Positions 1-11,212 are shown, counted from the stretch's first letter. The stretch is DNA of 19,299 bases from Actinomycetes bacterium (GCA_021816565.1 JAKAXN010000048.1:1-19299), one strand, 5' to 3'. A program made the numbers and translations. Notes: generated by a model from the sequence alone, not told the origin.

Positions 1-198
1 CTGGAGGCCAACCCGGGCATAACCATCATGTTCGAGTGGGCCCGGGCCCAGATCGAGTCGGTGGGCGACACCCCCCAGGACCTGGCCGACCTGGTCGAGA
101 GCCTGGGGTTCAAGTTCCGCCTCCTCGAGACCGGCGAGCCCATAGATAAAGCAGCCCTACTGGCCCTCCCCTACGGCAACGTGGTGGCCCAGCGCTAG
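1..198 (+). CDS. C-terminal fragment, FkbM-like methyltransferase (partial, 5' end outside window)
   Basis: An open frame enters from the left edge and stops at TAG 196-198, leaving 65 residues. The fragment reads as a hydrophobic strand with FEWARAQIES, then a helix (DTPQDLADLVESLGFKF) and a tail ending LPYGNVVAQR. This 'E-W ... l...Gf ... l.yaNvv..R' pattern is what I recognise at the end of FkbM-family SAM-dependent O-methyltransferases, which often modify sugars or lipids. The SAM-binding motifs lie outside the window, so the family call rests on the tail only. It converges on dnaB, 51 bp separating the two stops. Codon use is GC-rich like its neighbours. It could be another Rossmann-fold methyltransferase. 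Confidence 0.5.
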   Translation: MEANPGITIMFEWARAQIESVGDTPQDLADLVESLGFKFRLLETGEPIDKAALLALPYGNVVAQR

Positions 199-249
199 CA
201 GCTGAACGTCAGGGGGCACCCGGCACCGCCAGCAGGTGGTTCAAGACCC

Positions 250-1644
250 TCAGACCCGGGCCATGTTGGCGAACCTCGTGTAGTGGTCGAGGAACGCCAG
301 CTGAACCTTGCCGGTAGGTCCGTTACGGTGCTTGGCCACGATCACCTCGGCGGTGCCCCGGTCGGCCGAGTCGGGGTTGTAGACCTCGTCGCGGTAGAGG
401 AACATGACCACGTCGGCGTCCTGCTCCAGCGATCCCGATTCCCGCAGGTCGGCCAGCACCGGCCGCTTGTCGGCCCGGGCCTCGAGCTGGCGGGACAGCT
501 GCGAGAGCGCCACCACCGGAACCTCCAGCTCACGGGCCAGCACCTTCAGGCCGCGGCTGATCGACGAGACCTCCAGCTGACGGTTCTCGTTGGAGTTTCC
601 CGACATCAGCTGGAGGTAGTCGACGATGATCAACCCCAGCCCCCCGTTGCGGGCCTTCAACCGCCTGGCCTTGGCCCTGATCTCCATGACCGTGGTGTTG
701 GGGTTGTCGTCGATGAACAGCGGGGCGTCACCCAGACGGGCCACGGCCTGGCTGATCTTGGGCCAGTCCGGCTCGCTCAACCTCCCGTTGCGCATCCGGC
801 TGGCGTCGACGCGCGCCTCGGAAACCAGCAGCCGGTTGGTGATCTCGTCGCAGCCCATCTCCAGGGAGAAGATCAAGGTGGGCACGCGGGCCTCGACCGC
901 GGCGTGGGCGGCCATGCCCAGGGCGAAGGAGGTCTTACCCATGGCCGGCCGGGCCCCCACGATGATCAGGGCGTTGGGCTGGAGCCCGTAGAGCCGCTCG
1001 TCCAGGTCGACGTAGCCGGTCGGCACCCCGGTGATGGTCTCCCCCCGGTCGAACAGCTGCTCCAGCCGGTCCAGGCTGGCCGACAGCAGCTCGGTGAGAG
1101 GCTTGAGGCTGTCGGTGACGCGCCGCTCGGCCACGTTGAACACCAGCCCCTCGGCCCGGTCCAGGGCCTCGGCCACGTCCTCGGGCACCGAGTAGCCCAT
1201 CTCGGCGATCTCCCCGGCCACCGCGATCAGCCGGCGCAGCAGGGCGTGCTCCTCCACGATGCGGGCGTAGCGGGACGCGTTCGTGGTCGCCGGGGTGTCG
1301 GCCTGCAGCGTGACCAGGGCGGCCAGGCCGCCCACCGTGTCGAGCAGGCCGGCCCGGGCCAGCTCGTCGGCCACCGTCACCGGGTCGGCCGGCTCGCCCA
1401 GGTTGTACAGGTTGTTGATGGCCTCGAAGATGTGGGAGTGGGCCGGCTTGTAGAAGTCCTCCGCCCCGCAGGTCTCCATGGCCGCAGCGATGGCGTCGCG
1501 CGACAGCAGCATGGCTCCCAGCAGAGATTTCTCCGCGTCGAGGTTGTGGGGTGGGACCCGCCCCCCGGGAGGGGTGGGGGTCGGGCCGGCGGGCGGTTTG
1601 CGCCGGGCCGCGTCTATCCGGGTGGGCTCGCTTGACTGCACCAT
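250..1644 (-). CDS. dnaB: Replicative DNA helicase DnaB
   Basis: 464 residues, a normal length for an intein-free DnaB. The N-terminal DnaB domain (about residues 30-135, starting PPHNLDAEKSLLGAML) joins through a linker to the RecA-like helicase domain. Visible motifs are Walker A GARPAMGKTS (230-239), SLEM (260-263), Walker B LIIVDYLQLM (338-347), LSQLSRQLE (380-388), DLRESGSLEQDADVV (399-413) and AKHRNGPTG (437-445). The hexameric 5'-3' helicase unwinds DNA ahead of the replisome and recruits primase. The start is ATG 1644; only a weak AGG lies upstream, but the next in-frame sequence gives a normal N-terminus. It is divergent from dnaA across a 399-bp gap, an uncommon position, because actinobacteria usually have rpmH there. 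No intein or frameshift is seen. Confidence 0.97.
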   Translation of the reverse strand: MVQSSEPTRIDAARRKPPAGPTPTPPGGRVPPHNLDAEKSLLGAMLLSRDAIAAAMETCGAEDFYKPAHSHIFEAINNLYNLGEPADPVTVADELARAGLLDTVGGLAALVTLQADTPATTNASRYARIVEEHALLRRLIAVAGEIAEMGYSVPEDVAEALDRAEGLVFNVAERRVTDSLKPLTELLSASLDRLEQLFDRGETITGVPTGYVDLDERLYGLQPNALIIVGARPAMGKTSFALGMAAHAAVEARVPTLIFSLEMGCDEITNRLLVSEARVDASRMRNGRLSEPDWPKISQAVARLGDAPLFIDDNPNTTVMEIRAKARRLKARNGGLGLIIVDYLQLMSGNSNENRQLEVSSISRGLKVLARELEVPVVALSQLSRQLEARADKRPVLADLRESGSLEQDADVVMFLYRDEVYNPDSADRGTAEVIVAKHRNGPTGKVQLAFLDHYTRFANMARV

Positions 1645-1681
1645 GCGGCCGACTACCTAAGCGGTCGTCGCCTGTGGGTAT

Positions 1682-1699
1682 CCAGACCCGAATGTCTGG
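1682..1699. repeat. 6-bp inverted repeat upstream of dnaB
   Basis: CCAGAC and GTCTGG flank a 6-nt spacer (CCGAAT). The arms extend by AT/AT if one bulged G is allowed. It lies 38 bp upstream of the dnaB start and 19 bp from the perfect DnaA box. It may be an operator or a hairpin in the dnaB leader. It is short enough to arise by chance. Confidence 0.3.
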
Positions 1700-1717
1700 G
1701 ATTTACGGTGGAATACC

Positions 1718-1726
1718 TGTGGATAA
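1718..1726 (-). promoter_or_regulatory. DnaA box (perfect TTATCCACA on minus strand)
   Basis: The plus strand reads TGTGGATAA, an exact complement of the classical TTATCCACA box. It sits about 75 bp upstream of the dnaB start and about 320 bp upstream of dnaA, so DnaA bound here could affect dnaB expression or take part in origin assembly. Confidence 0.7.
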
Positions 1727-1852
1727 GCCGATCCTCCTGGGGGTAACAACACGAATCCGCTGCTCAGCAGCCAATTCCGGGGCCGCCACGGGCTGCCCTT
1801 TCACCTCCGGAACCAACCTAGAACTCCGCTACGACGCTCAACGCGGGCCGGC

Positions 1853-1880
1853 TTGCCCCGCCCGGCTGTGGTGCTACCGT
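1853..1880 (+). promoter_or_regulatory. Candidate sigma70-type promoter for dnaA
   Basis: A TTGCCC hexamer (1853-1858) is followed after 16 nt by TACCGT (1875-1880), which is preceded by TGC and so forms an extended -10. Transcription would start near 1887 and give a leader of about 157 nt that contains the hairpin and the DnaA-box cluster. This matches the loose actinobacterial TTGNNN/TANNNT consensus. It is assigned by eye only. Confidence 0.4.
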
Positions 1881-1945
1881 CTTTCAACTGCGCTGCCCCA
1901 GAGGGGGCGACGACGGAGACCGGCTTCTTCCCCGGGGGGCATCGG

Positions 1946-1963
1946 ACCTGACAGACGTCAGGT
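1946..1963 (+). repeat. 7-bp hairpin followed by T-rich tract in dnaA leader
   Basis: ACCTGAC and GTCAGGT are perfect complements around a 4-nt loop (AGAC). The next 15 nt, TTCTTTGTCTCTTTT with one G, are T-rich, so on the plus strand this resembles a weak intrinsic terminator or attenuator about 80 nt before the dnaA start. It could equally be a dyad operator. Confidence 0.4.
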
Positions 1964-1984
1964 TCTTTGTCTCTTTTGGTCGAG

Positions 1985-2017
1985 TTCTCCACAACTTGTG
2001 GATCATCTTGTGGATTA
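1985..2017. promoter_or_regulatory. Cluster of three DnaA boxes at 12-bp spacing
   Basis: TTCTCCACA (1985-1993), then TGTGGATCA (1997-2005) and TGTGGATTA (2009-2017), each differ from TTATCCACA or its complement by one base. Their starts are exactly 12 bp apart. The first two face each other and form the 13-nt palindrome CCACAACTTGTGG (1989-2001). The cluster ends 26 bp before the chosen dnaA start, fitting DnaA autorepression and/or origin function. Confidence 0.65.
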
Positions 2018-2026
2018 CAGGCGGCT

Positions 2027-2032
2027 GGGAGG
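2027..2032 (+). promoter_or_regulatory. Ribosome binding site deciding the dnaA start
   Basis: GGGAGG lies 11 nt upstream of GTG 2044. No comparable site precedes the in-frame TTG at 1996, which falls inside the DnaA-box cluster. The later start is therefore preferred. Confidence 0.6.
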
Positions 2033-2043
2033 CGCTAAACCAG

Positions 2044-3480
2044 GTGAGCGAGGCAGCCGAACTGTGGACAACCTGCTCCGAGGTGTTGCGCGACGACGTC
2101 CGTGAGGCGGTGTGGCGGACCTGGTTCGACGGTCTCGAGGTCGAATCCCTCGACGACACCCTCATGACGCTCAGCGCCCCGAGCTCTCTGGTGCGCGACC
2201 GCCTGGAGGACCGGTACCTCCCGCTCATCGAGCAGACCGCCTCGCAGGTGGCCGGTGCCGACATCAAGGTGCAGATCCGGGTGCGGCCCACCCCCCAGCC
2301 GGCCGACCCGTTCGTCGCCCCGCGCAGCCGCTTCGGCGACGGGTCCGGCTCCGAGGAGAGCGACGATGACGCGCTCCGGTCGGCGGCTCCCCCGCCCGCC
2401 GCCACCGCGGGGGCCGCCGAGCCTGTTCCCGGTACCACGGCCCGGGCCGAAACCCCCTCGCTGAACCCCCGCTACACCTTCGACGCGTTCGTCATCGGAT
2501 CTTCCAACCGCTTTGCCCACGCCGCCGCCCAGCGGGTGGCCGAGAGTCCGGCCGGCAGCTACAACCCCCTGTTCATCTACGGCGACTCGGGGCTGGGGAA
2601 GACCCACCTCCTGCACGCCATCGGCCACTACGTCACCGAGAACTTCGCCGGTAAGCGGGTCCGCTACCTGTCGACCGAGACGTTCATGAACGACTTCGTC
2701 GACGCCATCCGCAACAACGCCCAGATGCAGTTCAAGCGGCGCTACCGGGAGTGCGATGTGCTGTTGGTGGACGACATCCAGTTCATGGAGGGCAAGGAGG
2801 GGCTCCAGGAGGAGTTCTTCCACACGTTCAACTGGCTGTACGAGAGCTCGAAGCAGATAGTGCTCTCCAGCGACCGCCACCCCCGCTCCATCGCCACCCT
2901 GGAGGACCGGCTGCGCAGCCGCTTCGAGTGGGGCCTCACCACCGACGTGCAGCCCCCGGAGCTGGAGACCCGGCTGGCCATCCTGCGCAAGAAGGCCGAA
3001 GGCGAGCGCATACCGGTTCCCGGCGACGTGCTGGAGCTGATCGCCACCCACGTCCGGGACAACATCCGCGAGCTCGAGGGAGCCCTGATCCGGGTCTCGG
3101 CGTACGCCTCACTCAACCGGGTGCCGCCGACGCTGGCCACCGCCGCGGAGATCCTCTCCGACCTGCTGGAGGCCGACCGGCCCCGCCAGATCACCCCCAA
3201 GGTGATCCTCGACGCCACCGCCGACACGTTCGGCTTCACCGTCGAGGACCTGTGCGGCACCAGCCGGCGCCGTCCGCTGGTCCAGGCCCGCCAGATCGGC
3301 ATGTACGTCTTCCGGGAGCTGACCGACTTCTCCTACCCGGCCATCGCCCGGGAGTTCGGGGGCCGGGACCACACCACCGTGATCCACGCCGTGGAGAAGG
3401 TCGCCGGGCTCATGAAGGAGCGCCGGCAGGTCTACGACCAGGTCACCGAGCTCATCCAGAGCATCAAGGGAGGCCGGTGA
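2044..3480 (+). CDS. dnaA: Chromosomal replication initiator protein DnaA
   Basis: 478 residues from GTG 2044, which has GGGAGG upstream. Domain I (about 1-80, [11 protein letters not shown]...) mediates self-assembly and helicase loading. A Pro/Ala/acidic linker (about 85-140) is domain II. The AAA+ domain III carries Walker [10 protein letters not shown] (180-188) and Walker B LLVDDIQF (240-247). Domain IV contains the DnaA-box-binding helix-turn-helix with the signature [11 protein letters not shown] (440-450). ATP-bound DnaA assembles on DnaA boxes and melts the origin. Boxes lie just upstream, inside codons 7-10 of the gene, and downstream before dnaN, which suggests autoregulation. A longer reading from TTG 1996 would add 16 residues but lacks a ribosome binding site. 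Confidence 0.98.
   Translation: MSEAAELWTTCSEVLRDDVREAVWRTWFDGLEVESLDDTLMTLSAPSSLVRDRLEDRYLPLIEQTASQVAGADIKVQIRVRPTPQPADPFVAPRSRFGDGSGSEESDDDALRSAAPPPAATAGAAEPVPGTTARAETPSLNPRYTFDAFVIGSSNRFAHAAAQRVAESPAGSYNPLFIYGDSGLGKTHLLHAIGHYVTENFAGKRVRYLSTETFMNDFVDAIRNNAQMQFKRRYRECDVLLVDDIQFMEGKEGLQEEFFHTFNWLYESSKQIVLSSDRHPRSIATLEDRLRSRFEWGLTTDVQPPELETRLAILRKKAEGERIPVPGDVLELIATHVRDNIRELEGALIRVSAYASLNRVPPTLATAAEILSDLLEADRPRQITPKVILDATADTFGFTVEDLCGTSRRRPLVQARQIGMYVFRELTDFSYPAIAREFGGRDHTTVIHAVEKVAGLMKERRQVYDQVTELIQSIKGGR
2063..2071 (-). promoter_or_regulatory. DnaA box inside the 5' end of dnaA
   Basis: The plus strand reads TGTGGACAA, the exact complement of TTGTCCACA, a form favoured by actinobacterial DnaA. 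It overlaps the codons for Leu-Trp-Thr-Thr near the N-terminus. With the three boxes just upstream it extends the cluster into the coding region. Confidence 0.5.
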
Positions 3481-3615
3481 ATGCCGGTTTCGCCTGTGGG
3501 TGGCGGTGCGGACGGCGTGTGTCGAACCGATGTGATTCACCGGGAAAAAGTCGGCGCCCTCCACAGCACCGCCCGTCCACGGTCACACCGTTGTGGGAAC
3601 CTGGGGAATACGCTC

Positions 3616-3630
3616 GGTGTTCCGAACACC
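3616..3630. repeat. Perfect 15-bp palindrome in candidate oriC
   Basis: GGTGTTC-C-GAACACC is a perfect inverted repeat of 7-bp arms around one base. It is not a DnaA box. Its symmetry suits binding by a dimeric helix-turn-helix protein, for example an origin or dnaN regulator, but no partner can be named. Confidence 0.45.
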
Positions 3631-3653
3631 CTCTCACCAGCACTTTCGTCCGG

Positions 3654-3669
3654 TTGTCCACAATCCACA
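3654..3669 (+). promoter_or_regulatory. Tandem DnaA boxes in candidate oriC
   Basis: TTGTCCACA (3654-3662) is an exact actinobacterial-type box. It shares two bases with CAATCCACA (3661-3669), which keeps the core ATCCACA. Both read in the same direction, 64 bp or more ahead of dnaN. Confidence 0.6.
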
Positions 3670-3718
3670 GGACCTACTACCGGCACTTCCGAATTAACCA
3701 ACTAGAAGGCAAGAAGCA

Positions 3719-3725
3719 GGGAAGG
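3719..3725 (+). promoter_or_regulatory. Ribosome binding site supporting the TTG start of dnaN
   Basis: GGGAAGG sits 7 nt upstream of TTG 3733. The protein then begins MKF, the expected beginning of beta-clamp proteins, so the rare TTG start is accepted. Confidence 0.6.
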
Positions 3726-3732
3726 CACTGCG

Positions 3733-4833
3733 TTGAAGTTTCGTTGCGAGCGTGACGTTCTGGTGGAGGCACTCGGCACTGCCGGTCGGGCCGCGGCCGG
3801 TCGGGGTGGAGCCATGCCCATTCTCGGCGGGGTGCGCCTGGCCATCGGCGGGGACGGGCTGGAGGTCACCGGGACAGACCTGGACCTGACCATCACGGTG
3901 GCCACCACGGTCAGCGGGAACGAGGACGGGGTGGCCGTGGCCCCCGGGCGGCTGATGACCGACATCGTCCGGGCCCTGGAGCCCGGGGCGGTGACCATCG
4001 AGGCCGACGACGAGGAGCTGCGCATCGCCTCGGGCCGGTCGCACTTCACCGTGCGCACCCACCCGGCCGGGGACTTCCCCCGCCTGACCGCCCCCACCGG
4101 CGACACGGTCACCCTGGCTGCGGCCGGCCTGACCGAGGCCCTGCGCCAGGTCACCCGGGCGGCGTCGAGCGAGGAGTCCCGGCCCATCCTGACCGGTGTG
4201 CTCATGGCCGCCGAGGAGGACGGGCTGCGCCTGGTCGCCACCGACTCGTACCGGCTGGCGGTGCGGGACCTCTCCGGCGCCGGCATCCTGGCCGAGGGCC
4301 AGAAGGTGCTGGTCCCGTCGCGGGCCCTCAACGAGCTGCTGCGCCTGCTCGGATCCAGCGACGGCGAGGTGTCGTTGCGCCTCGGGGCTCACGACGCCAC
4401 CTTCGGGGTGGGCGGGGTCACCCTCACGACCCGGCTCATCGAGGGCGAGTTCCCCAACTACCGGGCGCTCATCCCGTCGAACTACCCGAACCGGCTGATC
4501 GTCGGCCGGGAGGCCCTGCTCGACGCGGTGCGCCGGGTGAAGCTGCTGGCCCGCGACGCCACCACCCCGGTGCGCATCGCCCTGCGCCCCACCGGCATCG
4601 AGCTGACCGTGATCACCACCGACTGGGGCACCGCCACCGAGGACGTCGACGCCAAGTACGAGGGGGCCGAGATGACCGTGGCGTTCAACCCGAACTACCT
4701 CATCGAGGGCGTGGAGGCGGTCACCGGTGACGAGGTGGCCCTCGACACCCTCGACGCCCTCAAGCCGGCCACCCTCAGGCCCACCGAGGGCACTGAGTAC
4801 CTGTACCTGCTGATGCCGGTCCGGGTCTCCTAG
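3733..4833 (+). CDS. dnaN: DNA polymerase III sliding clamp (beta subunit)
   Basis: 366 residues, the usual length. The protein starts MKFRCERDVLVEAL and consists of three similar clamp domains of about 120 residues each. Family features include RPILTGVLM and DSYRLAVRD at the start of the second domain, the segment EGEFPNYRALIP, and the C-terminus YLYLLMPVRVS, which matches the conserved 'P-M/V-R' end. The dimer forms a ring that tethers DNA polymerase III and repair factors to DNA. The start is TTG, an uncommon codon, with a good GGGAAGG site 7 nt upstream. It lies downstream of candidate oriC, reads away from it, and is separated from recF by 231 bp that contain a possible terminator. Confidence 0.97.
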   Translation: MKFRCERDVLVEALGTAGRAAAGRGGAMPILGGVRLAIGGDGLEVTGTDLDLTITVATTVSGNEDGVAVAPGRLMTDIVRALEPGAVTIEADDEELRIASGRSHFTVRTHPAGDFPRLTAPTGDTVTLAAAGLTEALRQVTRAASSEESRPILTGVLMAAEEDGLRLVATDSYRLAVRDLSGAGILAEGQKVLVPSRALNELLRLLGSSDGEVSLRLGAHDATFGVGGVTLTTRLIEGEFPNYRALIPSNYPNRLIVGREALLDAVRRVKLLARDATTPVRIALRPTGIELTVITTDWGTATEDVDAKYEGAEMTVAFNPNYLIEGVEAVTGDEVALDTLDALKPATLRPTEGTEYLYLLMPVRVS

Positions 4834-4870
4834 ACCGGTCCCGGTCCGGTTCATCACCGTTCTCGTCCCT

Positions 4871-4910
4871 CCCCGCCGTCGGGGCCTACGGCAGCCGACA
4901 TCCTGTTTTT
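4871..4910 (+). terminator. Candidate terminator after dnaN
   Basis: A GC hairpin CCCCG-CCGT-CGGGG (4871-4884), or the alternative pair GTCGG (4878-4882) with CCGAC (4895-4899), precedes ATCCTGTTTTT ending at 4910. Stem followed by a T run suggests an intrinsic terminator 40-75 bp after the dnaN stop. A second small hairpin, CCGGGTCT/AGACCGG, spans the stop codon itself (4821-4838). Confidence 0.4.
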
Positions 4911-4950
4911 CGACCTTCCCGTCACAGCGGGGTGTGAGAGTGGGGGAGGG

Positions 4951-5025
4951 CCCGGGGCGTCGAGGACTTGATCCTGTTTTCCCCCGCGTAGCCGGGGGAC
5001 AGATCAATCCCTCGACGATCCCGGG
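4951..5025. repeat. Long imperfect hairpin between dnaN and recF
   Basis: Left arm 4951-4986 pairs with right arm 4993-5025. From outside in the pairing blocks are CCCGGG/CCCGGG, CGTCGAGGACTTGATC with GATCAATCCCTCGACG (14 of 16), TGT/ACA and CCCCCG/CGGGGG, around the loop CGTAGC. Extra bases on the left arm (C, TTT) form bulges. It has no clear T tract afterwards, so it is not a standard intrinsic terminator. It ends 39 bp before the recF start. Confidence 0.6.
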
Positions 5026-5064
5026 ACTGACCAGCCGGCGGAAGCCGCGGACCAAGAACACCTC

Positions 5065-6195
5065 ATGCACCTCCAAGAACTCCACCTGACCGACTTCCGC
5101 TCGTACGCCACTGCCGAGTTCCAGCCGGCGCCGAGTGGCATCACGGTCGTCACCGGGGCCAACGGGGCGGGCAAGACCAACCTGATCGAGGCGGTGGGGT
5201 ACCTGGCCACGCTGAAGTCGCTGCGGGGCAGCCCGGCCGACGCCATGGTGCGCAGCGGTTCCCCGGCCGGCTTCGCCGTGGTCCGCTCGGTGGTCGGGCA
5301 CGAGGAGACGGGCCGGCGGGTGACCATCGACGCCGAGCTGCACGCCGTCGGCCGGGACCGGGTCCGGGTCAACGGGCAGGCCCTGCGCCGCACCCGGGAC
5401 CTGCTCGGGGCGCTGCAGGTGACGGTGTTCTCCCCCGACGACCTGGAGCTGGTCAAGGGGGGCCCGTCGGGCCGGCGCTCATACCTGGACGATCTGCTGG
5501 TGGCCGTATCCCCCCGCCGCGACGCCACCCTCACCGAGCTGGAGCGGATCCTCAAGCAGCGCAACGCCCTGCTCAAGTCCGCCCTGTCGGGCTGGCGGCC
5601 GGGTCGGGAGCTGCCCGACGACATCCGGGTGACGCTCGATGTGTGGGACACCAAGCTGGTCCAGGTGGGCGAGGAGCTGGCCCGGGCCCGGACCCGCCTG
5701 GTGGCGGCCCTGGATCCCCTGGTGGCCGAGGCCTACTCGGCGCTCTCGGACGGGTCGGCTTACCTGGAGGGCCGCCGCCACGCCACCGTGTCGTACCGGC
5801 CCAGCTGGGACGGCCCCCTGGCCGACGCCCTGGGCGGGGCCCGGGCGGACGACCTGCGCCGGGGGGTGACGACGGTGGGACCGCACCGCGACGACCTGGA
5901 TCTGTCCATCGGGGAGCTGCCGGCCCGCACCCACGCCTCCCAGGGGGAGCAGCGGACGCTGGCCCTGGCTCTGCGCCTGGCCGGTCACCGGCTGCTGGCC
6001 GGCGAGATCGGCACCGCCCCGGTGCTGCTGCTCGACGACGTGTTCTCCGAACTGGACCGGGCCCGCTCCGAGGCCCTGTTCCACCACCTGCCGGCCGGGC
6101 AGGCCCTGCTCACCACCGCCGGGGACCTGCCGGAGGCCGCAGCCGGGGCCATCGCCGCCCGGTTCCGGGTGGAGGACGGGAAGCTTCTCCCGTGA
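5065..6195 (+). CDS. recF: DNA replication and repair protein RecF
   Basis: 376 residues, typical for RecF. The N-terminus MHLQELHLTDFRSY is diagnostic. Walker A GANGAGKTN (31-39), the ABC/SMC-type signature ASQGEQRT (291-298) and Walker B VLLLDDVFSELD (320-331) make a complete ATPase head, and TTVGPHRDDLDL (269-280) is the conserved segment before the signature. RecF, with RecO and RecR, loads RecA at single-strand gaps and helps restart stalled forks. The start is ATG 5065. A clear ribosome binding site is lacking, and a large hairpin lies just upstream, so translation or transcription may be controlled there. The DUF721 gene follows after 64 bp. Confidence 0.96.
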   Translation: MHLQELHLTDFRSYATAEFQPAPSGITVVTGANGAGKTNLIEAVGYLATLKSLRGSPADAMVRSGSPAGFAVVRSVVGHEETGRRVTIDAELHAVGRDRVRVNGQALRRTRDLLGALQVTVFSPDDLELVKGGPSGRRSYLDDLLVAVSPRRDATLTELERILKQRNALLKSALSGWRPGRELPDDIRVTLDVWDTKLVQVGEELARARTRLVAALDPLVAEAYSALSDGSAYLEGRRHATVSYRPSWDGPLADALGGARADDLRRGVTTVGPHRDDLDLSIGELPARTHASQGEQRTLALALRLAGHRLLAGEIGTAPVLLLDDVFSELDRARSEALFHHLPAGQALLTTAGDLPEAAAGAIAARFRVEDGKLLP

Positions 6196-6259
6196 CCGGT
6201 CCGCGGGTATACCGTCGGCCGGTGCGCTACAAGCCCGGGTTCGGGGAGAGGTTGGGCCG

Positions 6260-6637
6260 GTGAGCACCTGGGTGCCGTCGGGTCCCTCCCCCTCCGAGCG
6301 GGACCCCCGGCGGGTATCGGACTCGCTGGACCGCATCACCAGGCGGCTGGGCGGCCCGTCGGCCGGCACCGCCACCACCGTGTTCAGCCGTTGGGCCGAC
6401 CTGGTGGGCACCGACATCGCCGCCCACGCCCGGCCGGTGTCGCTGCGCTCGGGGGTCCTGGTGCTGGCGGTGGACCACCCGGCCTGGGCTACCCAGCTGC
6501 GCTACATGATCTCCGACCTGCTGTCCCGCATAGCGACCGTGGCCGGGGAGGAGGCGGTCAGCCAGATCCAGCTGCGCGTGACCGGCGAGCCGGCGCCCGA
6601 GACCCCGTTCCGGCGGGGCCGGCGACAGGGTTCCTAG
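6260..6637 (+). CDS. DciA-like DUF721 protein (putative DnaB helicase loader/operator)
   Basis: 125 residues from GTG 6260, with GGGGAGAGG 8 nt upstream. The core (about 20-110) has the DUF721/DciA pattern: SLDRITRRLG, then FSRWADLVGTDIAAHARPVSL, SGVLVLAVDHPAWATQL, and a helix with LLSRIATVAG followed by the strand IQLRVTG. DciA is the ancestral bacterial factor that interacts with DnaB and supports helicase loading where no DnaC/DnaI exists. In actinobacteria this gene normally sits between recF and gyrB, as here. The tail is basic (RRGRRQ). The family assignment is firm; the helicase-loader role in this organism is inferred from the family. Confidence 0.88.
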   Translation: MSTWVPSGPSPSERDPRRVSDSLDRITRRLGGPSAGTATTVFSRWADLVGTDIAAHARPVSLRSGVLVLAVDHPAWATQLRYMISDLLSRIATVAGEEAVSQIQLRVTGEPAPETPFRRGRRQGS

Positions 6638-6668
6638 AGCCGGTTTCGGCCTGCCGGACCCACCCCTC

Positions 6669-6677
6669 TGGTAAACT
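6669..6677 (+). promoter_or_regulatory. Candidate extended -10 element upstream of gyrB
   Basis: TGGTAAACT matches an extended -10 (TGnTANNNT) in the 136-bp gap between the DUF721 gene and gyrB. No good -35 is visible 16-18 bp upstream. Transcription would begin near 6684, giving a leader of about 90 nt that contains the 10-bp palindrome CCTCGCGAGG (6728-6737). Confidence 0.35.
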
Positions 6678-6727
6678 ACAGGAATCGAGTTTCGGGCTGC
6701 TGACCTGGGCTTTTCTCCCTCCTGACG

Positions 6728-6737
6728 CCTCGCGAGG
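6728..6737. repeat. 10-bp palindrome in gyrB leader
   Basis: CCTCGCGAGG is a perfect palindrome 36 bp before the gyrB start. It may be an operator or chance in GC-rich DNA. Confidence 0.25.
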
Positions 6738-6761
6738 AGCAGCTCGACCAGCCAGTTTTGA

Positions 6762-11211
<4,450 letters not shown>

Positions 11212-11212
<1 letters not shown>

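Larger units (their letters stand above)
1645..2043. other. Divergent dnaB-dnaA intergenic region with DnaA boxes
   Basis: This 399-bp gap holds no credible gene. It contains a perfect DnaA box (1718-1726), three near-consensus boxes at exact 12-bp spacing (1985-2017), a candidate dnaA promoter (1853-1880), a 6-bp inverted repeat CCAGAC/GTCTGG (1682-1699) and a 7-bp hairpin (1946-1963). The stretch 1964-2020 is poorer in GC than its surroundings. It may serve dnaA autoregulation and may be part of a bipartite origin together with the dnaA-dnaN gap. The direction is inferred from the flanking starts. Confidence 0.7.
3481..3732. other. Candidate oriC (dnaA-dnaN intergenic region)
   Basis: This 252-bp non-coding gap is the usual actinobacterial oriC position. 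It has one exact TTGTCCACA box (3654-3662) immediately followed by CAATCCACA (3661-3669), and weaker matches near 3557 (CCCTCCACA) and 3591 (TTGTGGGAA). A 15-bp palindrome lies at 3616-3630. A less GC-rich stretch (about 3681-3715, containing GAATTAACCAACTAGAA) could be the unwinding element. Few boxes are strong, so the functional origin may also use the sites upstream of dnaA. Confidence 0.6.

Noticed and set aside
199..249. Terminator between the methyltransferase and dnaB stops
   Set aside because: Only a weak ACCGCC/GGTGGT pairing with one mismatch is visible and there is no T tract.
283..1635. 450-codon open frame antisense to dnaB
   Set aside because: It mirrors dnaB almost end to end, has low-complexity Gly/Val/His/Gln composition, and no recognisable domain; it is a GC-rich shadow frame.
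1996..2043. Upstream TTG start for dnaA adding 16 residues
   Set aside because: It lies inside the DnaA-box cluster, has no ribosome binding site, and its translation ([16 protein letters not shown]) does not look like a DnaA N-terminus.
4981..4998. CCCCCG/CGGGGG stem as an intrinsic terminator
   Set aside because: The T run precedes the stem on the plus strand instead of following it, so it is better seen as the tip of the larger 4951-5025 hairpin.
3694..5343. 549-codon open frame antisense across dnaN and recF
   Set aside because: It runs through the intergenic hairpin and two real genes without any conserved motif.
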